A DNA stretch of 64,000 nt from Manduca sexta (GCF_014839805.1 NC_051131.1:5444913-5508912); one strand, 5' to 3'. Shown: positions 33,347 to 47,661, counted from the stretch's first letter. Notes: generated from the letters alone by a model not told the origin. Translations and numbers: made by a program.

Positions 33347-36300
33347 GTGCTCTCGTATCATGAAAAGCGGTTTTATATGATTTACATTTGTGAAATCTCT
33401 ATTGTGCAGAATATATATAAAATCTTATGACATTTTGAATTATAGTAACTCTTAAACAATCTGATTGTTATAGTAAAATCTATATAAAAAGTAATCATTG
33501 CTTCATTTGTTTTTTAGGCAAAGAACTTAGTATCTTAATTATGCCTATTATATAGATATATGCCACATTATTTAAATAATTTATTGAATACTTGTATGCG
33601 GTTTAAAATGTTTTATTAACCGCAATCACAATGGATTAAGATATCCCGCCTTCCGACGAGTGCTGCCGGTGCGGCCGGCAAACGTCCGCTTTTATAGTCG
33701 CATAATTTTCCCACCTAATATTTCCGGTTCTTGTATTTAACGTAATATTTTTGAGAATTTTATAGGGCGAAGTTATAAGCTTATAATAAATAAAAATGAT
33801 TGTTAGGAACTATAGGAGATATTCGTCTTCATCATATCCAGATTCGAGTTGTAGATTACACAAACATATGCGGGAATCGAACTGGTAACTTATGGTATTA
33901 CATCCATCTCTCATCGCCCACTCTACCACGAAGACTATATTACGATTAATATCTAATAATATAATACGGGTATATTTGATTATACTATATATACTTATAG
34001 AATAACATAAAAAAATTACAAACATTAAATATATATGAATGTAACTATGTAAGATTATAACCATATCTTCCATGGCTTTTATTATGAAAGCGATTGCACA
34101 GACACCATTATTCGAACAGAAAAACAATCTTCGTAGTAAATTGTTATAAATCAAATTGACCGTAATACAACTAGTTATGGTTACCTCATAGTGTTACGAG
34201 TTGAATAAATAACGCGTAACATGTAATTTGATTAATATGTAGTTAGTATTCTTCCATATCATACACGGTTTATTTATCCTAGTTACTCGTAAATAAACTA
34301 TACAAACTCAGATTAAAATTGGACTGATTACGTATCATATCTATGAGGACAAACAATCTCGAAGAGACGTGGCAATGCATGTATTATGAATAACTAATTT
34401 ACTTTCCATATTTCTTATACTTCACGGTTTTTAAACTCCTATAATATTAATTATTGAAGGGTATGGCCATCCCGTTTCCTTCTCATTTATGAACAGTCTC
34501 CAGGAATATTTAAGCTGTATCATTGATAATTACGGACTCATATACTCAAATGCTCCCCTTGATCGTATAACTAGCTAGGTCCAAGTATTCGCAGTTGCAT
34601 TATCTCCATTTCAGTAACTAATGGTCTATATAATTCTATTCCAGTCGGCTTCACTTTACATAGATTTTCTGTATGATCTAATTATCATGAGAATGATTTC
34701 CAGACCGTATTTATGCACTAGTACCCATTTGTTGCGTCGCGTTTCCTTTGGGAAAATTTAATGATTCACCACTGCTCCATTTTCCAGTTTAGTTTTCACT
34801 TGGATCTGTACGAGTCAAAGAGGAAGGAAGTTCTTTTGAAGAAAGATTATCCTCATTTGGTAAAGCTTTGCTTTGTTTGCTCTACTAGCTCCGCTGGGTA
34901 TACGCAACGTTCATCGTCAGCGCTACATCTCAAAGCATCGTATTTCTTTCCCCCTCTGAGAGCAATTTGTCCAAGATTTAGCAACATTATGGAGGGCAAA
35001 GTCGATATTGACCATTAGTTTTCTATCTGTTCAAGTTTAATGAAGTTGAGTCACTGTACTTTGCATCCGTTTTTTAAAGGTAAATAATTTTTTTATGACT
35101 TTTATACTCCAAACACTTTGGAAAATACGTACCAACGCTGTTACTTTCAGGTGTCGCGTCCCCTTATTTGAAAAAGCAAGAAGCCACATGTACAGGTAAA
35201 ACCTTCTAATATTGTCATATTGCCAGAGTGAAATAGATAAAATTAAAAGAACGTGTAGGCAGTTTCGCAGTTTGTAACTTATTACGTGTGTAATGTAGAC
35301 CATCCAAAAAAATAATAATAACAATAAAAACGTGGAAACGCTACGCTACGTTAGTAGAGTCACTGAGTTCTAGCACAAATCTACATAAGCTGGTTGTCAT
35401 AAATGGACAGAGATATGAAATGTAGACTACAGTGGCGACTGGCGAAGCATCCAAATGGCCCGAGTCTTGCCGACTTCCCTTTCGTAACATATGTAAAATT
35501 TAATTATCATTGCAACGATTTGTAGACCGCATTTTTGCATATTAGAACTATATGTTGTGTTGGGTTCCCTATCTGAAAATTTTACCCTGTGCCACTGGTA
35601 GAATATATTTAACATGATACAAATATCAACGTATTGATATGTCTTATTATTGCCATTTCCTGCCCTTATTCGTTTCTGTGCGGGGTCGACGCAACTTTAC
35701 TAAGTAACAGAGAATCCTATTAGGATGTCTCCTTTGAAATTTCAATACATTTCTCTATTCTAATAATTATAGTTTAAGTCCTAGAGAGCTAACAAACTAG
35801 CAGACGTGCAGACTGTCGCATTTATGATATTATTATCGATTATATTATCAATCTACGCTCTTTACAACTTTCACTGCGGCTCAATGCGTTCCTTGAACAA
35901 ATCTGTAACATTATGTAAGTTTAAATTACCTAGGAAATGTGCGCTTGGTCATAAGTGCTAATATTAAATACGGTCGTATTTTGTAGTTTTAAACTTCCGA
36001 TATTGCTGACTGCATATGTTCTGGAATACAAAAGTCTGAATTTTTTATGAGCCAATGCTGTTTGAGAAAGTGAATGACATACTAGTGCCTCCTTGGTACT
36101 GTAATTGCAGTCTCTGGTAGAGAACGAGGAGGATAAATAGTAATAGACCTAATTTGTAATGACCTATGTAAAACATTTGTCCGGGTATGAATACGTATAA
36201 ATTCCAAATGGACCGAGAGAAACACCTGTCTAGGTATAAGAAGGGCAGTAACTAAGGAAATAAGCCTGAATGTTGGAATTTTTACGCCATTTAATGCGTA

Positions 36301-38754
36301 ATAGTATGAGTAGTTACAGATAATAATGTACTGGCAATAGTTCCACCTTATACATGGAACAATATAGCGAATCGATGTGTGTATAGCTCGGCTTACCCCT
36401 TGAAAAGGAAAAAGGCTTGATGATATTTATGTATGAGTCAAGGCCGACGCGTAGTTTGTTATAATAGAAATTCAAGCAATAATAGGAACACGACACTTTT
36501 GTTTAAATCGTTTAACTGGATATACCTAATATTATTTTTCGTAGAAAACATTATTTGTTTCGGTAACTAAACGTGTTTTTGCAAACTGAACACAAAAACG
36601 GCTTCAACGCAATTTAGCTTATTAAAAAACGTGATCCCGCTGATTCGAACACGTTGGATTTCGCTCTTGATTGGTTTTTGGTTATTTCCTAGCAAAGTCG
36701 TTAAATGTTCGCACCGAGAAATTACAGCGTTCCCTTTGCAGGGTTGTTTGGAGAAGAAAATGTATCTTGTTACGCGAGTATAAAAATAAGTCTGCTAATA
36801 AGTTCTGTGTGTTGTATGTTTATGAGCGGGCGTGGCAGTTACTATCTAGCTTGCGATCTGTTTATCTCAACGAGAAATTAGTCATAAAAAACAAAGTACA
36901 ATGTGGAGACTGATCCTTCGTTTGACAGTTTCTTTGTAGATATACTTAGGTACACTTTGTTTTTTCTTTGTCTAAGGATATCCCGACTTCCTATCTAACT
37001 AATCCTATTCTGCGTCACAAGGTGTTGAGAGTCGTCCATAGAGTAGGTATTAACTTGCAAATCTTAAGTCCTTTGATTACGTCAACTTAGGGCTTTTTGA
37101 TGTGCCTAAGATTTTCTCCATGATCTGGTACCGGGCAGTTGAGATCACCTCCTGTATTTCCTCTTAACGTGAGATTATTATTATAAGCCACTATAGTAGA
37201 GTACATCTGCTCCTTTACGCATACCTAAATTGATCATCAGACGTAAATATTCTGAGTTTGTAAGTAGCCCCATTTAAAATTTAGGAAACAAATTGGTAAA
37301 TAATTTTGATATAAGTTATAATTAATCTTATCCTAGGGAATTAACTTGCTCGAGTTACGATAGATATAAAGATTCCTTCTAGGTTTCGAGAGGTTCCTGT
37401 TAATTAATTAATACGGTTGTAATTTTGATTAAGTCCCAAAAAATTGTTACATACTTAACTGAAATGGCTGTTTAAATTGTTAATCAACTGTCCACATTAT
37501 TATCTTCTGTCTCGTAAATTAACGTATGCACGTACCGATTGTTTCGTTAAAAGAATAACGAAAGTGAATAATATATACCAGATCATAAAATAAGTCCTGA
37601 TTAACTAAAATATATAAATTATAAAATACGTGCACGTTATTAATTATGCTGTTTGATGATAACATCGGTGTGCCAAAAAAGATGTATTTGCATATTAAAC
37701 AACTGCCACTGACGATATTTCAGTTCGAATTTAATTAAATGATACATTTAATTTAAGGTAATTGAAATCCCGCGGCCGCAAATTAAAATATCCTGAAATG
37801 CGTTACCAGGGTTTTTGGCTTTTGAATACATACGTAATTATTCTATATTCCATTCCTACATGTAAATGAGAATTAAAGATATTTTTTTATAATACTCTTA
37901 ATACAAGAATATTACATATATGAGAGTACTTCAAACAGTTCAATACAGTATAATCTATAATCGAGAAATAGACTAGCGTCGGGCTCTTGTCTCCTATTTG
38001 CAGAAACGTTGATGTTATCGCCACACACGAGACGATAAAATACGAAATAGCATAAAGCATAATTTTATCATCATATTCATCATTTTGTAGCAATAATTAC
38101 AATTGAATCCTAAATAGGTAAACGTAGGGCTTTTTTACGATCTCCATTAGCTGAACAAAAATTCAGAACTTCAAATCACGTATACACTTTTGTGTTTTAA
38201 CCAACATATTTTTCCTCCCAAAAAAAGCAATTAACTTTACTTCTCAAAAAAAATATGTATGAATTGATCTGAACGTGTATAGGGGTTAGAAGTTCGGAGT
38301 TTATTCAGCTATTTGTGTGGCCATAACTGTAGTAAAGGTTCCTTAACATTTGACTTTGGAAGAAATCACAGAGGCGTCATCACTATTTTAGATGAATTCC
38401 ACTTGCGTAGTACTTTCACGGCGCACGCGAAACCTAACTCAATGCACTTCCAACACAAGTAGGTGAATGTTGATAAAATATATTCCTCATTCTCCCCAAA
38501 TCAGTATTCCGTTCTGGTTACTGCGGTGAGACGCGATGTTTGCGTTGAAATGCATTGGTATTTCGTTTGTATGTTCATTCTATTCTTATTGGTGGTATTC
38601 AGAATCTATATTTCTCAATGGATTGTTACGTTTAAAATTGAAAAATAAGGTTTGTAATTTTACATTAGAAAAAGCTGATGTGATGAAGAATGTTTTACAG
38701 ATTCTAACCAAGAAATAAATAAAACTTAAATTATGTAATACTATGATATTATCT

Positions 38755-38890
38755 TTATTGAAAAGAGCAACACCAGAGTTTCTTGCCCGTTCTTCTCTGG
38801 TAAAAACTGCTTTCCGAACTGGCGGTAGAGTTAATATTGACGGAATCTAAATAATGTATAACATTTTACAGATTCAAATAAATCATTTCA
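38755..38890 (+). repeat. Tail of a lepidopteran non-LTR-type repeat
   Basis: The segment contains CAGAGTTTCTTGCCCGTTCT, TCTGGTAAAAACTGCTTTCC and GAACTGGCGGTAGAGTTAAT and ends with AATAAATCATTTCATTTCAT. I know this order of motifs as a frequent 3' end of dispersed elements in moths and butterflies. No open frame is left. Confidence 0.6.
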
Positions 38891-41800
38891 TTTCATCGCG
38901 ACTCACTTACGTTGGCTTATGGCGGGTTTTAATATCTTTAACAATGGTCGCTGTCCGGGCGGATATAAATTATATCTTACCACCAGCAAAACGATATTGT
39001 CATCATATCAATTTTTTTTATATTTCTTATAAGTTGCTACAACATTCGTAGCCCGTAGCGTTCGCTACCAATAACAAGGTCGGAATGACTGGAATTTTGT
39101 ATTATAGGCTCTATTCGTCCCTTATTAATGCCTTTTGTTGGTTTTACACGCTTTGTGTGAAAGTGGAACGGTATAGATTAATTTTTAGTACCACTAGGCC
39201 GTGCTATTTTTTCGTTATCTAGTATCCAAAGGCGAATAATGTTTTCTTATAAGTTGTAAAACTAGGTCGTAATATAAATGCAGGAATTTGGGTAACTACC
39301 TTTTACCTGCGGCTCCAACTTCGGGAAATAATTTACCGGGATACATATTTTCCTATTGGTGATTTTTTTTCAAAATCGGTTTTGTAGTTCCTGTGATTAG
39401 CGCAGTCAAAGAAACAAACTATTCTGCTTTACTTATATATTAGTGTATATTATGTGCTATTTTCTATTTACTGCAGACTATTTTTTAATTAATCTATGGA
39501 TTAAGAGATATTTTAATACTTTTTTAAATTATCTTTGATTTAGGTGCATTTTCATTACCTGAATATTATAATAAAGGAAATATATAAGTATCCGAAGAAT
39601 AAGACCTCTGTAAATTATTTACATTGTTGATATTAAGATTAAATCAAACGAAACTAGCAATCAAAACACGATTACGAAAAAAACTCAATTTACGTTTCCG
39701 TAAGGCCGATTTTAATATGTTTTGAAGCAAGAAGGGTCTTAAATGAAATGAAGTGTGTCGAGTGTCTACAGTAGCTTATACTCAAGAGGCAACTTACGCG
39801 AATGCTTAGATTTAATAGCTGTATTTCCCCTATTATATTTCTAATTAGTTTTACACATATACGTAATGTAGATGACTTAATGGAAGCTTTCATGTTTTGT
39901 GGCTTCAGTATTTTCATTAAGATAAATGTGGGAAGTATATTTATTCTTAAATGAAATAATAAAAAATTAAAATAAAGGTGCTCTTCACCTAAGTACAAGA
40001 TTTTATACATCATTATGTCTGTATGTCTTCATAATCGAGGTATTTCTACGTATGTACCGTATATATTCGAGTGCCAATTAGCATTAACCATTATATTTAA
40101 TTCGGAAAAGATGTTATAATTCTAAACGCAATTTTGTAGAAAATTAAACATAGTTGTGAAAATTAAAATAAAATATTTCAACAGCGATAACATTACGTTA
40201 ATTTTGCGGGGTATCCTGCTGTACAAAGAAATATTTTAACATTTCTGGCGTTAAATTAAAAAATAATCCATTTAGAGCGACTCGTAACTTACCGATATCA
40301 GCGGCATGATCTAACAGCCCACAAATTTAATTAATTCTCGGGTTAATTACCTTAACGACCTGTCACATTTTCATTGTGAGCCTTCCCCAGTGTCCCTTCT
40401 GTGTCACAGTATGACATCGTTAGGCGGAAGTGTCTTTGCTCCTGGCGTTTCCATCATTTCCTGCAATAAGTAAACTGTCAGTTTCATAAACGCCCTTTTT
40501 TATTACAACACTGGGAATTGTGCAAATGAGGTCGTTACGGCATTTGTTTACTTTGCGCTGTTCCACGCTACTTTAATCAACTGTCTCCTTTGTAAAGTAT
40601 ATTTAAACTAGTGTTCTTTTATATACAAAGGTATTATAGGTTAAATTGTTCCCGAATTAACTCAGGATTCTTTTCAGCCAGTGCAATTTTATACTGAAAA
40701 TATTCACTGTAAATTTTTCTAAACATCTTATACGATAACTATGTGCATGATGACTGGTAAGTATGCAGGCATTGCGAAATATGTGGTGTATGAGTAAAAT
40801 ACCGGAGCATGCAAACAAAATGAAATTTTCGTTGTCGTATGACAGTATGAACGTATTGCATAAAACAAATTGTCGAGCACACAAGGTGGGACGGATCTAG
40901 CCGCGTAGGAGAGCCTACCCCACTAGTGATTTGAGGCCATAACAAATTGTTCTCTTCCTCGCTTCATAGCCATGCAATAATTGTTCTTATAGTCCTGAAT
41001 ACAAGTTGTAATATCACTCAGCATATGGCCACGGGAACGGGTGCTGCAGGGAACATACGATGACGAATTGCAGTCCTATGCTGGTTGAACACATTTTTGT
41101 AATAAATAACGCCGGAAGCCGATGAATTACGAGAATTTAATACTCACGAGCGTTACAAGCAATACAAATATTGTTTTAGAATGAATATTAAAAACTGTTT
41201 ACCTAAAATTACGAATGACTTCCAATTTCCTGAATTTGTCAGGCGATTAATGAATGTGTGAAAGGGAAATGAGATATTGGCGGGAATATATTTCAATAAG
41301 AGCTTTTAATAAAGGTTTGGATGATAATTTTATTACAAATGAATTCTATTATTTGTTAGTCAAATTATACAGATATGTGAATTATGTTTGCTTTCATATA
41401 GTTCGTGTTACGTTTTTAATAAAATTAAGCTTTTATAGAAACCTTGTGCTAGTGGCACAGTAATATTTCCCCGTGCTCACTCACGCTCATTGAAACTTCC
41501 TTTGACATTTAGATTTAATTAGTTTTTTTATTTATAAGAGTCTTTGTGGTTGTTTTAGAATATTGTTTGTGACAAAATAGGTAATTCTACTTCCCTATAC
41601 TTAATATTAAGACTTTATAATATTTTCAATTTATAATATATAAAACTTTAGTAACAATTATTTAGTGCGGTAATGTTGCGTTTGGTTTCTCAATAGATTA
41701 ATTCAATATAACAAGGTTACTGCCCGCAGTATAACAAAGTTTCTTCAAGTTTCAAGATTTTGCTTAAAGTTTGTCAAGTTTCAACCCGGTTGACAATTTC

Positions 41801-44396
41801 CCACACCGGTTGCGAAAATATAATATTGTTCGAAATCTATAGATCAAAGTTTGGAAGAGCTATTTTAGGTTATGAACACCCATCTGACAACCTTGGGCTG
41901 GTGCCGTGGTGTCATCAATCCAATTTGTTAATTTCGTACACATGCCTGATTGAATAACTGGGCGATAAACAATTTTCTCAACTATGTTAAGGATGTAATA
42001 AATTTTCTTATTGTTTTTAATGTATGTACTAACTAGTGTAGTTGTTTTCGTTGTCATTTTTTTTCCAACTGCTGCGTGATATAAATTATAAACAATTACC
42101 AACCTTATTCACAGCAACATAATGAAAGTCGAAACCATCCTTATATATTATAAAGATTCTGTAACATCTAAGTTTTTGACTAATATAATTAAATTAACAA
42201 ACATTTGGGTTAAGAAATATAATTCGTCAGTAACTAGCATAACATAATTTTTTCCTCTTCTTTTTAAAAACACGCCTTCAATTCCTTTTTACTTGAAAGT
42301 GACTCACTTTGGTTCGTAATAGAGTCCTCGTTAACGCGCCTAGGCTGGCACAGTGGTTCGCTTGAGAGTCCTGCCCTAATTTCCCGGAGACTCCTCGACG
42401 GCGTACTCTGTCCTCTACGCGCTGCACTAGAACTCACTATTTCAACTGCAGCTTCCGTTTTAGTTACCCACGTAGATATATTTTGATGTTTCGTATAGAA
42501 CTCGGTGTTGGATCAGTTTAAGGTTTTGCAGTCTATTTAATATACTCTTGCAAGGCCAGGGAATGTTACCGCGATGTTTCTTTACATATTTTGAACTATT
42601 ATTTCATAAGAGCATAAGGAAACTATTATATTCGCTGAGACAATAAAGACTAAATTTGTAAAACCACCTGTAAGAAAGAATGACTTAACTTTGGACCCGT
42701 GAAATTATCGTATAAAAGTCTAGTATCTTTCGGGAATGCACTAATGTAGATGTTAAATAGTTATCAACGAAATTTTATATCACGTTATATAATTGTACAA
42801 AACAGATGTAATTCCGATATAAACAATAATACAAAAAAGGAAACCTCTATGTAGTAAAATGTGCAATATAACAAGATGTATTATGTATCCCACGTGGATC
42901 ACAGCAGTGGTCGGGCGGCCGATCCCTGTCGGACACGGCGGGTAATTTGTTTTGTTCCAGAATTTGTTGGTACTTGCCGCAGGCTGCGGTTCTCCCGGGA
43001 TCGGCCGGAGGTGCTACCGTTTTCGGGCTGGAATAATTTCCTAGTAAATATTTCGTGAGTTTGATGAGGTGAATAATAAAGGGAACTGAATATTTTAAAA
43101 TCGTATTTTAAGCGTTTATGTACAACTGATCGAGGATCCACAAATTTGGAAGGTTAGGTAAATTTATAAAGAAACATGGGTATAACGTATAAAATATTAT
43201 GTTGCCCACATTAGCGTCCTAGCTCACTTTCAGTTTCTCGTTCACATGCATGAAGGCCAATTACGTATTTTCGCTCGTCCACGACTTTTATCTTTCCCAT
43301 GTGGATGGAGAAAGTGGTGTTCTGCTTTTGTAATGGATCACCGTACCCTGATAGCTCGGACAAACAATGCCGATACGATTAGATGCTCGTTGTCGGCAAT
43401 TAAACGTTGTTTACATGCAACGTATGTGTTCAGTGAAATCTCAGTATTTAATTTATATTTAAAAAATCGGTTGCTAACTGATAGGCGCATGATTCCAACA
43501 AAAAATATTTGAATAAAAAAGAGTTACCAGACTTACTTAATAACCTTTATATAATTAAGTTAAATTCATTACCAATATTCTAAAAAAAATCAATTACCTA
43601 TTTAAGAGCATATCTTTAATTTTTACTTCATGTATGTAATCTTCATGGAATGAGATAGATACTAGTACCTACTTATTTGTTTGCTCTGCCCTCTTAGAAA
43701 TTTGCAGTCATAATAATTTATTGGTGTATTTCTTTAGATTGACCGTGCGCTTTCACGCTTTGAAAACATAATAACTCCAAAACTATTTTCAGACCGTTCC
43801 AACTTGTGGTCACCGCTTTGTTTACATCCAGCATAAACAAGGAACATCACGCGTTACATTAGGGCTCGCGTCAGTCCCTGCCGTGGCATTCCCATAGGCA
43901 AATGTTTTAACAATATTGATAGGGTGAGGGACATTGTCCTTCCGTGTTTCAAACACGGTACCACACCATATATTTTACCATAATTATAGTGCGTCACTAG
44001 CGTGTAAAAACAAACGCTTCTGTACAAAATTGTGTTTAAGTATATTTCTATACATTTGTAAGGACATTCCGGTCAACGACTCCGCAACATTAATTGTACG
44101 ATTTGTTAATTCTTACCAAGTTATGAAACGAGCAAACCAAAGTACAATAAATAACAGTTTAATCACTTCCAGGTCTCGACTCGTTCCAGAACTAATCTTG
44201 AAACTTTCCGAGGCCCGATCGGGAAAGTTGCACCTCACTAAACCCGAAGACAGTGCTGTGAAATAAATTAATTGTGCGGACTCCGGTGAAATTTTAACGG
44301 CTTAGTCCTTTGATCCTGGTGTAATCCTCCGGTAACTACCGGGGGTGTCGAAAGGCCGTCAAAATAGCCAAAGTGTCTCCGATAAAGCTGTCGGCG

Positions 44397-44551
44397 ATGG
44401 ACAGCAACTCGGTGTCGCCGATGCCGGAATTAGCGCCCATAGCTGAGTTCGATAAATCGCCCCCTTCGCCGCCGAACGAGGAAGTCCCCATGGACGACTT
44501 GCCGCCGCCTCCCGCCACCATATCGCAATCGGAGGGGAAGAAAATCAAAGT
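44397..44551 (+). CDS. Candidate first coding exon of an unidentified gene (promoter A)
   Basis: The ATG at 44397 (GGCGATGGAC) opens 51 codons plus two bases ending at the strong donor AAAGT|GTAAGT. The peptide starts MDSNSVSPMPELAPIAEF and is Pro/Ser/Glu-rich (SPPSPP, DDLPPPP), ending in a basic GKKIKV. An in-frame TAA upstream (about 44323) makes this the first possible ATG. The exon is GC-rich against an AT-rich background, with a possible 5' UTR acceptor (CACTTCCAG, about 44172). It ends in phase 2, like the exon at 47639-47661. The downstream exons are not in the window, so no function can be given. Confidence 0.55.
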
Positions 44552-44845
44552 GTAAGTACTTCATTTATATTTTAAGGTACCGAAATCTACAGAGTTCCGT
44601 TCAAAATGATCGTGTTAGGAAATGTTCGACGATTCTACGGAGTAGAGCCGCTGGAATTTTGTTTCATCGTGTGATTATTCCACATGGAATTTGAAATTAA
44701 ATTTACCTATTTATATCTATCTCCACTTGTTTGAAATTGCCTCGTTTCAAGTTATAATGTGGTTTTTTATGACTTTTTTTATTTGATATTTCAATGCAAA
44801 CTGGGAGTACCTGGGAGTTGTTTAACTTTATTATGGGCGAAATAT

Positions 44846-44960
44846 ACGGTGCATTAGTGCTGTGAGGCGTGAGCTTCTGGGTTCGATTCACAGGCTGGGT
44901 AATTAGAGTTGCTGAGTTTTTCGCTTGACTTGTAATAAGATTTAGTGCCCGATATATCGA
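44846..44960 (+). mobile_element. Diverged tRNA-headed SINE fragment
   Basis: CTGGGTTCGATTCACAGGCT has a pol III B-box (GGTTCGATTC) in the same setting as the SINE at 56948 (GGGTTCGAATCCCGGGTCGG). Both are followed by a TTTTTCGCTT/TTTTTCTGCT block and GTGCCCGATAT. The body is more diverged and truncated. Confidence 0.55.
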
Positions 44961-45768
44961 TAAGCTTGTCTAATAAGTTTAGCGAAATGTTCAAGGTTTT
45001 AATTGCGCTTTCGAGGAGTGTGAGTTTATTACATGTACGGTGTAACTTAATATGTAGGAAACATGTCCAAACATATACAAGACGCGTTATTTTAGAAAAT
45101 CGTTCTTTAAGTAAGTGAGAGTGAGTATGAGGTGAGTTAGGAAAGGAAAGTGAAGATAAACCGACGGCTGATTTGAATTTTTGTTGATAGAGGTAGTGTC
45201 TTCTTATTCTATAAAAAAAAAGGATTATAAAAGTCCAGCTTTGAACCGATTTTGCCTCAGGCATTAGGTCTACCTGTACACACCTACATATATAAATTTA
45301 AATAAAATAAATAAAAACGATCGATATGAAGAATTCTGAAATGGAAATTACAAATCAAAGTTTAAAAAATATGAAATAAAATAAAATTACTGATCGTCCT
45401 TGACGCAAAGGTCACAACGGTAAACCAAAGGTACAAATTTATCTATAACTTACACAGATAAAGCAAAATTTAATCCATTTGTCAATTACGTATGGGTCTA
45501 TCGACTTAATTAAATCTATCAATTAATACCCAACCGAGCGGCGGTAGGGGTTGATAATTGATTTAATTATGCCTCCTCGGTGTAAATGTAAATCGTAGGT
45601 ACGTGTACTATCAATACAGTCAATACTACCAACATCACAAACATCGTGTGAAGAGACCTAAGTTTAAGAAATTGCCAGTCGATATTAACTCTTAGCATCC
45701 TTTTAGGATGCTAAAGCACCAACCTGGACATCTGAGAAGTTCTCTATAGGAATTTCGAAGGTGTGTGA

Positions 45769-45912
45769 AGTCTACCAATCCGCACTAGGCCAGCGTGGTG
45801 AACTAAGGCCTAATCCCTCTCAGTAGTAGAGGAGGCCCGTGCTCAGCCACTGCTGAGCACGGGCCTCAGCAAAGGCTGAGCACGGACACGCAAGTATATA
45901 ATACAGGGCTCA
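45769..45912 (+). repeat. Lepidopteran interspersed repeat fragment, copy 2, with hairpin
   Basis: Same family as 4607-4712 (CCAATCCGCACTAGGCCAGC, CCTAATCCCTCTCAGTAGTA, ATAATACAGGGCTC). Its central part has been rearranged into a perfect 15-bp inverted repeat (45832-45846 and 45853-45867) around a 6-base loop, followed by a further partial copy of TGAGCACGG. It ends in an ATT-rich simple repeat. Confidence 0.7.
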
Positions 45913-47198
45913 TATTATTATTATTATATTATTAACCTTTTAGGGTTTGTTTTACGCTGTCCGAGTAAAGGCGAGTAGGGCGACCAAATACTTCCAAAGT
46001 TCGTAAATAAATGCTAAACAAAAGAGTATTTATACTAACTGACTTATAAATTTATTAACAAAATAAAACAGGCCCATAAAGCAGTAGAGTCGTGCAATAG
46101 ACGTAATATGTATATGTATTTACATTCTACAGCATGAATGAGACAGCTCAACAGGGTTTATACTTTATACCACAAATAACTGATGATGGCTTGATAGTGA
46201 ATTTATAATTGGGATATCCGAAAGACCACATATCAGATATATTATTAATATCATAGCAATCATCAATTCAAGTTGTCGCAGTTTCGCGATAAAGAATCAG
46301 TCCATTGATTAATTTTCATTCCCTTTTTACCCAGGGAATCATTTTAGAAAATCATTTTATTTAAATGATATTGAATTAGTTTTCTGTTGCTAACAAGAAA
46401 CAAGATGTTGACCCGGTAAAGATAAAATTAAAAGTCAAGCGAAACTATTAAATATAATTCCTTTGGTATTAAATGGTGTATAAGTATTAAATTAGAATAT
46501 TCACTTCTTACCGACATCATAATATAATTAGGTACTAGGAAGGTCCATGTACCCATTGACAGATTCACATACCTATTCCTGTATTATAGGAATAAATCCA
46601 ACTCTGTACATCCTTTAGCATATATTGGTAATAATATAACATTTAAATTTCCGCATTTACATTCGACATTTCAGCCACTGTGACCAGTGATACACTTCAG
46701 TTATTAATATAGGTTTAATTATTAACACATGAACGCCTGTTAAACAGATCACACTAAAGATAGCTGCTTCAGATGAGTTTTTTTATAATTATATCACAGG
46801 ATATTATTATGTGAACTACGTAGAAATTACATATAGATTTTTGTTATTCCTTTCTTAAAAAAATATTTGAGAATTAATTTAAAAACTAAGCATCGTATTT
46901 GCTTTTATTGCTAATTCCTCAAAGCTAATTGCATACATACAATGCCAGCCTTACATTTTAAAAAATCCTTTCGAGTGCGTAGGAGTATCCTGTTCACAAG
47001 TATGTAATTATGATTTAGGCTGTGTATAATATCAGTTTCTAGCTTTAAGAAAAAAAAATTGAGTTACGTTTTTTTTAATAGTTACATCTTAGGCTGACAT
47101 CTATGAAACGTTATACAATACACATAAAGTATTTACATTGTACGTGAACAAAGCTAACATTATAAGTTAATGCTATAAAAGTTCCACGTATTTCCGCT

Positions 47199-47208
47199 AG
47201 ATGGCGCT
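47199..47208 (+). promoter_or_regulatory. CTCF-like motif
   Basis: AGATGGCGCT inside TTTCCGCTAGATGGCGCTAC agrees with the core of the insect CTCF consensus (AGRTGGCGC). It lies about 230 bp upstream of the GC-rich promoter region of the 47639 exon. One short motif match is weak evidence by itself. Confidence 0.3.
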
Positions 47209-47638
47209 ACCATGCCATTCTCAATATTTCACACACCAATGCATACACATAAATAATACGTAAGGAGCAAATTGATATGGTGGCTTCGCTTAAATGCAAT
47301 AATTATGATTTTTTCCCTCTTTCAAATATACAGTAATGGTTTTTTTCATGATTTTTTTCTCTCTCTTTCTAGCTACATTAGTTCCGTATAGGTGTAATAG
47401 GTGATCTCTGTCTCACACGAAAGACTGGTTGGGCCGAAGTAGGGCGCTTGTTGCGGCCGAATCGAGTCGAGATCTCGGAGAGTGGCGATACGGAGCTCGC
47501 GGGAAACATGCTCATGTGACAAATTGCCGCCAAATTTTAATTTTTTATTTTGAAACTTTTTATTTTAATCGTGTTTTTGTGTTTTGTGAGTTTTTGATTC
47601 TTATAGTAGCAGTCAGTGTCTAATTTGTGAGTTTTAAA

Positions 47639-47661
47639 ATGGCACGAGGAAAGAGTCAAAC
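47639..47661 (+). CDS. Candidate short first coding exon (promoter B)
   Basis: ATG in a good insect start context (TTAAAATGGCAC) opens MARGKSQ plus two bases and meets a donor AAAC|GTATGT. Upstream lies about 200 bp that looks like a 5' UTR: a GC-rich block (GGGCCGAAGTAGGGCGCTTG onward) followed by a T-rich stretch with an in-frame stop. Like the exon at 44397-44551 it ends in phase 2, so both could splice to one common downstream exon. It could also be the start of an unrelated gene. The downstream coding exon is outside the window. Confidence 0.4.

Larger units (their letters stand above)
32383..44396. other. Gene-poor intergenic interval
   Basis: About 12 kb of mainly AT-rich DNA with no convincing protein exon. 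It holds the TATA/GC island (32.76-33.35 kb), a repeat tail at 38.75-38.89 kb and a GC-rich patch at about 42.89-43.03 kb with a CACGTG E-box at its left edge. All open frames are short and look fortuitous. Confidence 0.5.
44552..47638 (+). other. Intron-like DNA with repeats and a promoter region
   Basis: AT-rich sequence between the two candidate first exons. It contains a SINE-like fragment (44846-44960), the second copy of the GCCAGCGTGGTG family (45769-45912) and, at the right end, GC-rich sequence from about 47425 to 47515 that probably holds the start site and 5' UTR of the next exon. Confidence 0.5.
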
